Source: Gammaproteobacteria bacterium
GTDB lineage: Bacteria > Pseudomonadota > Gammaproteobacteria > Natronospirales > REEB76
DNA: 64,000 nucleotides
Direction: 5' to 3'
Assembly: GCA_028870845.1 (NCBI GenBank)
Contig: JAGWOR010000003.1
Location: 1 to 64,000, forward strand
Numbering within the stretch: the first letter of the stretch is position 1; the number at the start of each line of letters is the position of its first letter. The notes beneath the pieces are model-generated. The model did no database searches. It was not told where the DNA came from and worked only from the letters and a program-made list of their open reading frames with translations. The translations under genes and the position numbers were made by a program. Below, piece after piece: positions 60,041 through 64,000 of this stretch.

Positions 60041-61798
60041 ATGAGACGCCGTTTGTGGGTATCCGCATTGCTGACCGTGGTTGGTGTCGCTGCTTATATC
60101 CAACTGGTGCTCACCCCGCAGCTCCCCGGTGTGGCCCTGAGTATCAGCCCTTACGGCGCATCCGATTACGTGATTTCGCCGATAGCCGACCTGCCCCTGC
60201 CTGTGGGTCTTAACAAAGGAGACATACTGGAAATGAACCGGATGTCTCCGGCCACGCGCGCAGCATTGCTGTTGGGACAGCCCATCACCCCTGGAACCCG
60301 TGTCGAGATCGTGATTCGCCGTGCTGAGCGCGTGCTGTCAGTGCCCGTGACAAGTCAGTTCTTGCCAAACACATTTATTTCCAGGTATTCCGTGGTTTTG
60401 CTGTTAAGGAACGGCTTGTTTCTCGTGATATTGGCATTGGGCATCCTCTCAATCTGGCGTGGACGCGATCTCGCGGCTTCCGGTCTGGGGTTGTTCGCAC
60501 TGGCGGTAATCGTATCAGCCAGCCTGCGTTCCATAGCCGTATCTCCCGCCTGGGCCGTATGGATGCAGCTTCTCAGTGAAATCGGGGTTGTGCCGTTCAT
60601 ATTTGTCGGTTTGTTCCTGGTGGCCTACTCAGTATCCGGAAGTAGCCTGGGTACACGCTCCAGAAAAGGCTTCACTGGCGCCTTCATGCTGAGCTACCTG
60701 CTGCTGGTCATCCTCACCATCAGCAGTCTGCTCGGCAAGGTGTATTTCCTGTCACATGGTCTGCCCACCCCGGTACTTCCCACAGTCGTGTGTGTATTGG
60801 CGTTGATACCGCTGATGATTCTGGTCTTGGGATACGCCCAGGCAGGTCCGGAGCAGCGCCTGCGCATCCGCTGGATCCTGTGCAGCACAGGGGTGTTTTT
60901 CCTGGCATTGATATTTGAAGCACTGGCAACCACTTCAAGCGACATGACCAGACAACTGGAATTTACTTATATTCTGGAATTGCTGCTGATACTTGCAGTA
61001 AGCGGCTATACCTATGCTGTGCTGCGTCACCGTCTGGTAGACGTGCGTGTAGTCATCAATCGAACCCTGGTTTATGCAGTGATCACCGCACTGGTGGTTG
61101 GAATTTTTGCCGCCATCAGCAGTTTTACGGAGCGCGCCGCACTCGGCCGCAGTACCAGCCTGTTGCTGGAATTGATCGTACCATTGGCACTAGGCATCGT
61201 GCTCAGCACCCTGCGCAAGTACATAGATACTTACGTCAACCGCTTTTTGTTCCATCGCAAATATGCCGCAGAAAAGGCCCTTAATGATTTCGCGCGCACC
61301 TGTGATTTCATCGAGCAACCCGAGCGGCTTCTGGACCAGACCGTACAGCAGGTATTCAAGCATACCCATGCTGTAAACGTTGCCTTGTATGAGCGTGACG
61401 CGCGTGGTTATCGGCGCGTACGGCAACAGGGCAATATGGAAATGCCAGAACATGTGGAAGCGGATGATCCGGCTTTCGTACGCCTGCGCGCCGGTGAACA
61501 CGAAATCGACATGCACGGCACAGAAAGCGCCCTAGGCAGGCAAGGTTATGCGTTCCCCATGTCCGTGCGCGGACGCTTGATCGGAGCCCTGGCATGCGGC
61601 CCGCGGCCCGCCGAGCAGTACACCGTGGACGAGCGCCAATTGCTGGCACACGTGGCACGGCAAGTTGGAGCGGCGATACATACCTTGCGCAGCCTGGAGC
61701 ACGAGAAGTTCGTGGATTCCGTAGCCAATGGCGAGCTGAACGCAGCCAGCGCCAGGGAACACGCCCGCCGGCTGCAAAACCTCTGGCAAACAACCTAA
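60041..61798 (+). CDS. Multi-span membrane protein with PDZ-like and GAF-like domains
   Basis: 585 aa from the ATG at 60041; the open frame runs upstream to 59795 but that part lacks support. One span (about 6-23) leads a PDZ-like segment (about 35-105). About eight spans follow (about 115-390), then a cytoplasmic GAF-like domain (about 430-560). The layout resembles the N-terminal half of membrane histidine kinases, but no HisKA/HATPase domain follows. It may be a sensor that acts through a partner. GGAG lies upstream of the start. Confidence 0.75.
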   Translation: MRRRLWVSALLTVVGVAAYIQLVLTPQLPGVALSISPYGASDYVISPIADLPLPVGLNKGDILEMNRMSPATRAALLLGQPITPGTRVEIVIRRAERVLSVPVTSQFLPNTFISRYSVVLLLRNGLFLVILALGILSIWRGRDLAASGLGLFALAVIVSASLRSIAVSPAWAVWMQLLSEIGVVPFIFVGLFLVAYSVSGSSLGTRSRKGFTGAFMLSYLLLVILTISSLLGKVYFLSHGLPTPVLPTVVCVLALIPLMILVLGYAQAGPEQRLRIRWILCSTGVFFLALIFEALATTSSDMTRQLEFTYILELLLILAVSGYTYAVLRHRLVDVRVVINRTLVYAVITALVVGIFAAISSFTERAALGRSTSLLLELIVPLALGIVLSTLRKYIDTYVNRFLFHRKYAAEKALNDFARTCDFIEQPERLLDQTVQQVFKHTHAVNVALYERDARGYRRVRQQGNMEMPEHVEADDPAFVRLRAGEHEIDMHGTESALGRQGYAFPMSVRGRLIGALACGPRPAEQYTVDERQLLAHVARQVGAAIHTLRSLEHEKFVDSVANGELNAASAREHARRLQNLWQTT

Positions 61799-61845
61799 TG
61801 ATCAGGCTCTGGACCATGTACCATTCGAATCATAGGGAGTAAATA

Positions 61846-62277
61846 ATGCCGCGTGTCAAATTGGAGCTACCGGAAAAATTCCAATTCAGCACTGAGCTGC
61901 GGGTGCGGGTCGGAGATCTGAACTACGGCAATCATCTGGGCAACGACCGGGTGTTAACGCTGATCCACGAGGCGCGACGGCGATTTCTGGAATCCCTGGG
62001 GTTGCAGGAAATCGGTTCGGACGGCATGGGCTTTGTGATCGCCGATGCCGCAGTCGTTTACCGCGCGCAGGCATTCTACGGCGACCTGCTGCATATTGAG
62101 GTGGCCGCCGTTGACTTCAGCAGCCGCGGCTGCGATTTCTATTACCGTATCAGCCAACCCGATCAGCGAGTGGTGGCGGAAGCCAAAACCGGAACGCTGT
62201 ATTTCGATTTCCGTGCGCAAAAAACCCTGGGTTTACCGGCTGGGGTATTGGCTAAACTGCGTAACACGATGGTTTAG
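61846..62277 (+). CDS. Acyl-CoA thioesterase (hot-dog, 4HBT)
   Basis: 143 aa. It has VRVGDLNYGNHLGNDRVLTLIHEARRRFLESLG, where the Asp and His belong to the 4HBT active site. It resembles YbgC/FcbC enzymes. GGGAG lies seven bases before the ATG. It precedes fadE, so a role in fatty acid turnover is plausible. Confidence 0.88.
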   Translation: MPRVKLELPEKFQFSTELRVRVGDLNYGNHLGNDRVLTLIHEARRRFLESLGLQEIGSDGMGFVIADAAVVYRAQAFYGDLLHIEVAAVDFSSRGCDFYYRISQPDQRVVAEAKTGTLYFDFRAQKTLGLPAGVLAKLRNTMV

Positions 62278-62392
62278 AAACGCATGCTTAACGGCAAACA
62301 TGCCCTGGAGTATAGTTTTAGCGGTTTATACCGGCAGTCAGTCAAGTACCGGGCACTGATCTGTATTTAAATAACAAGCAAGGATCATTCCA

Positions 62393-64000
62393 GTGTTAAC
62401 TTTCATCGCCTTTCTGTGGATCCTGGCCTTCATCATCGGCAGCCTGGCGCTTACATACCGGCACCTGTCGTTGCTTGCATCGACCGCCGCCTACGGCGTG
62501 TTTGTGTTGCTCTACAGCCTGTGGGCCATCTATGGCAAAGGCACCGACTGGCTGGCACTGCTGTTCTGGATCATTTTCCTGGCCATCGCCATACCCCTCA
62601 ATATCAAGGAATTGAGGCGCCACTGGATCAGCAAACCGTTGCTGGATGTCTTCCGCCGTGTGCTGCCGGAAATGTCCGAAACTGAAGCCGCCGCCCTGGA
62701 AGCCGGCAGCGTATGGTGGGATGGCGAGTTGTTCAGCGGCAAGCCGGATTGGAAAAAACTGCTGAACACACCGGCACCGAAACTCAGTGACGAAGAACAG
62801 GCATTCCTGGACGGCCCGGTGGAAGAGCTGTGCGGCATGCTCGACGAATGGAAAATCACCCACGAATGGGGTGATCTGCCGCCACAGGTGTGGGAATTTC
62901 TCAAAAGCAAGGGGTTTTTTGCCTACATCATCCCCAAGGAATACGGCGGCAAACAATTCTCGGCGCTGATGAACTCTGAAACCCTGGCAAAAGTGGCCAC
63001 CTGCAGCGCCACCGCTGCCTCCATTATGGCGGTGCCCAATTCACTCGGCCCCTCCGAACTGCTGCTGCGCTACGGTACCGAAGAGCAAAAAAACCATTAC
63101 CTGCCGCGCTTGGCATCCGGGGAGGAAGTGCCGTGCTTTGCCTTGACCTCGCCGACCGCGGGTTCAGATGCCGGCGCCATCAATGACCACGGCGTGGTCT
63201 GCAAAGGCATGTGGGAAGGCAAGCAAATCACCGGCATCCGCCTCAGCTGGGACAAGCGTTACATTACCCTGGCCCCCATCGCCACATTGATCGGACTGGC
63301 GTTCAAACTCTACGATCCCGAACATCTGGTGGGTACCAAGGATGAATACGGCATTACCTGTGCTCTGATACCGCACAATCTTCCCGGCATCCGCATCGGC
63401 CGGCGGCATTACCCGTTGAACATACCGTTCCAGAATGGCCCGCTGCAGGGCAAAGATGTGTTCGTGCCCATCGACGCCATCATCGGCGGCATGAACATGG
63501 CCGGCAAGGGCTGGCGCATGCTGATGGAATGCCTGGGTGCAGGCCGAGCCATTTCCCTGCCATCGAATACCACCGGCGGTGCGCGCCTGGCGGTCTACAC
63601 CAGCGGCGCCTATACGCGTGTGCGCCGGCAATTCAACATGCCGATCGCCAAATTCGAAGGCATCGATGAAGTGCTGGGACGCATGGGCGGCCTGCTGTAT
63701 TCCATGGAAGCGGTGCGCACCATGACCGCAGCAGCCATCGATCAAGGTGAAGAGCCGGCGGTGTGTGCCGCCATCTCCAAATACCACGTGACCGAAATGG
63801 CGCGCATGGTCGGTAACGATGCCATGGACGTGCACGGTGGCAAGGGCATCCAGCTGGGTCCGCGCAATTATCTGGCGCGCGGCTATGAATCCATTCCTAT
63901 CGCCATCACCGTGGAAGGCGCCAACATCCTGACGCGCAACCTGATGATCTACGGCCAGGGCGCGATCCGCTGCCACCCCTACGTGCTCAAGGAAATGCGG
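62393..64000 (+). CDS. fadE: Acyl-CoA dehydrogenase FadE, N-terminal part (runs off window)
   Basis: 536 codons without a stop to the window edge, from a GTG with AAGGA nine bases upstream. The N-terminus has two or three membrane-associated hydrophobic segments (about 1-22, 28-45, 52-68), typical of the large gammaproteobacterial FadE. An acyl-CoA dehydrogenase core follows, with [14 protein letters not shown] and [17 protein letters not shown]. FadE performs the first step of beta-oxidation. The full protein is usually about 800 aa, so about a third is missing here. Confidence 0.93.
   Translation, partial: MLTFIAFLWILAFIIGSLALTYRHLSLLASTAAYGVFVLLYSLWAIYGKGTDWLALLFWIIFLAIAIPLNIKELRRHWISKPLLDVFRRVLPEMSETEAAALEAGSVWWDGELFSGKPDWKKLLNTPAPKLSDEEQAFLDGPVEELCGMLDEWKITHEWGDLPPQVWEFLKSKGFFAYIIPKEYGGKQFSALMNSETLAKVATCSATAASIMAVPNSLGPSELLLRYGTEEQKNHYLPRLASGEEVPCFALTSPTAGSDAGAINDHGVVCKGMWEGKQITGIRLSWDKRYITLAPIATLIGLAFKLYDPEHLVGTKDEYGITCALIPHNLPGIRIGRRHYPLNIPFQNGPLQGKDVFVPIDAIIGGMNMAGKGWRMLMECLGAGRAISLPSNTTGGARLAVYTSGAYTRVRRQFNMPIAKFEGIDEVLGRMGGLLYSMEAVRTMTAAAIDQGEEPAVCAAISKYHVTEMARMVGNDAMDVHGGKGIQLGPRNYLARGYESIPIAITVEGANILTRNLMIYGQGAIRCHPYVLKEMR

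Overview
The window is GC-rich, densely coding chromosomal DNA from a gammaproteobacterium. The ParA/ParB/RsmG block beside a partial AtpI, FadE- and PurT-type enzymes, several secreted S9/S10 peptidases, PPK2 and a YtrA-type GntR/ABC operon would fit a Xanthomonadales/Nevskiales/Steroidobacterales-like lineage. That placement is inferred from gene content only. I see no rRNA, tRNA, CRISPR array, insertion sequence or prophage, and no gap of more than 300 bases without a gene.

Layout. 1-4.7 kb (minus): start of atpI, a probable terminator, parB, parA, rsmG and a GspE/PilB-type ATPase. 4.8-8.8 kb (minus): secreted thioredoxin-NHL protein, zinc alcohol dehydrogenase, DUF3175 protein, PPK2 kinase. 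8.9-27.9 kb: an aryl-polyene (APE) type pigment cluster in two divergent arms. The minus arm reads fabV, phosphopantetheinyl transferase, NodB-type deacetylase, ACP, ketosynthase. The plus arm reads chain-length factor, acyltransferase, ACP, membrane protein, AMP-ligase, dehydratase, glycosyltransferase/acyltransferase fusion, MIO aromatic ammonia-lyase, thioesterase, LolA-like protein, MMPL exporter, DUF3261 lipoprotein, ketosynthase, dehydratase, ketoreductase and a small lipoprotein, mostly with 4-base or longer overlaps. 27.9-35.2 kb: methyltransferase, dimethylargininase, DUF5946, Rieske oxygenase, DUF924, membrane protein, S9 peptidase, SH3 protein. 35.2-40.4 kb (minus): a propionate operon (acuI, prpB, prpC, GNAT, prpD). 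40.4-47.7 kb (minus): beta-barrel protein, CHASE2-TPR-Ser/Thr kinase, SRPBCC protein, two membrane proteins, PQQ-type sugar dehydrogenase and two BsuPI paralogues. 47.8-51.6 kb (plus): Kef antiporter, purT, yajQ. 52-55.8 kb (minus): a repeat protein, GntR regulator, ABC transporter and adhesin-like protein operon. 55.9-64 kb: saccharopine-dehydrogenase-like protein, mdh, S10 peptidase, a PDZ/7TM/GAF membrane protein, thioesterase and a partial fadE.

The APE cluster is the most interesting part. An aromatic amino acid would be deaminated to a cinnamate-type starter, loaded by the AMP-ligase onto an ACP, extended by the KS/CLF, KR and paired dehydratases to a polyene, then handed to the membrane acyltransferases and LolA/MMPL/lipoprotein machinery for the outer membrane. 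The cluster also holds an enoyl reductase (FabV) and a NodB-type deacetylase, neither needed for a fully conjugated polyene. These may mark a variant product. A second coherent module is the propionate operon, where an acryloyl-CoA reductase feeds propionyl-CoA into the 2-methylcitrate cycle.
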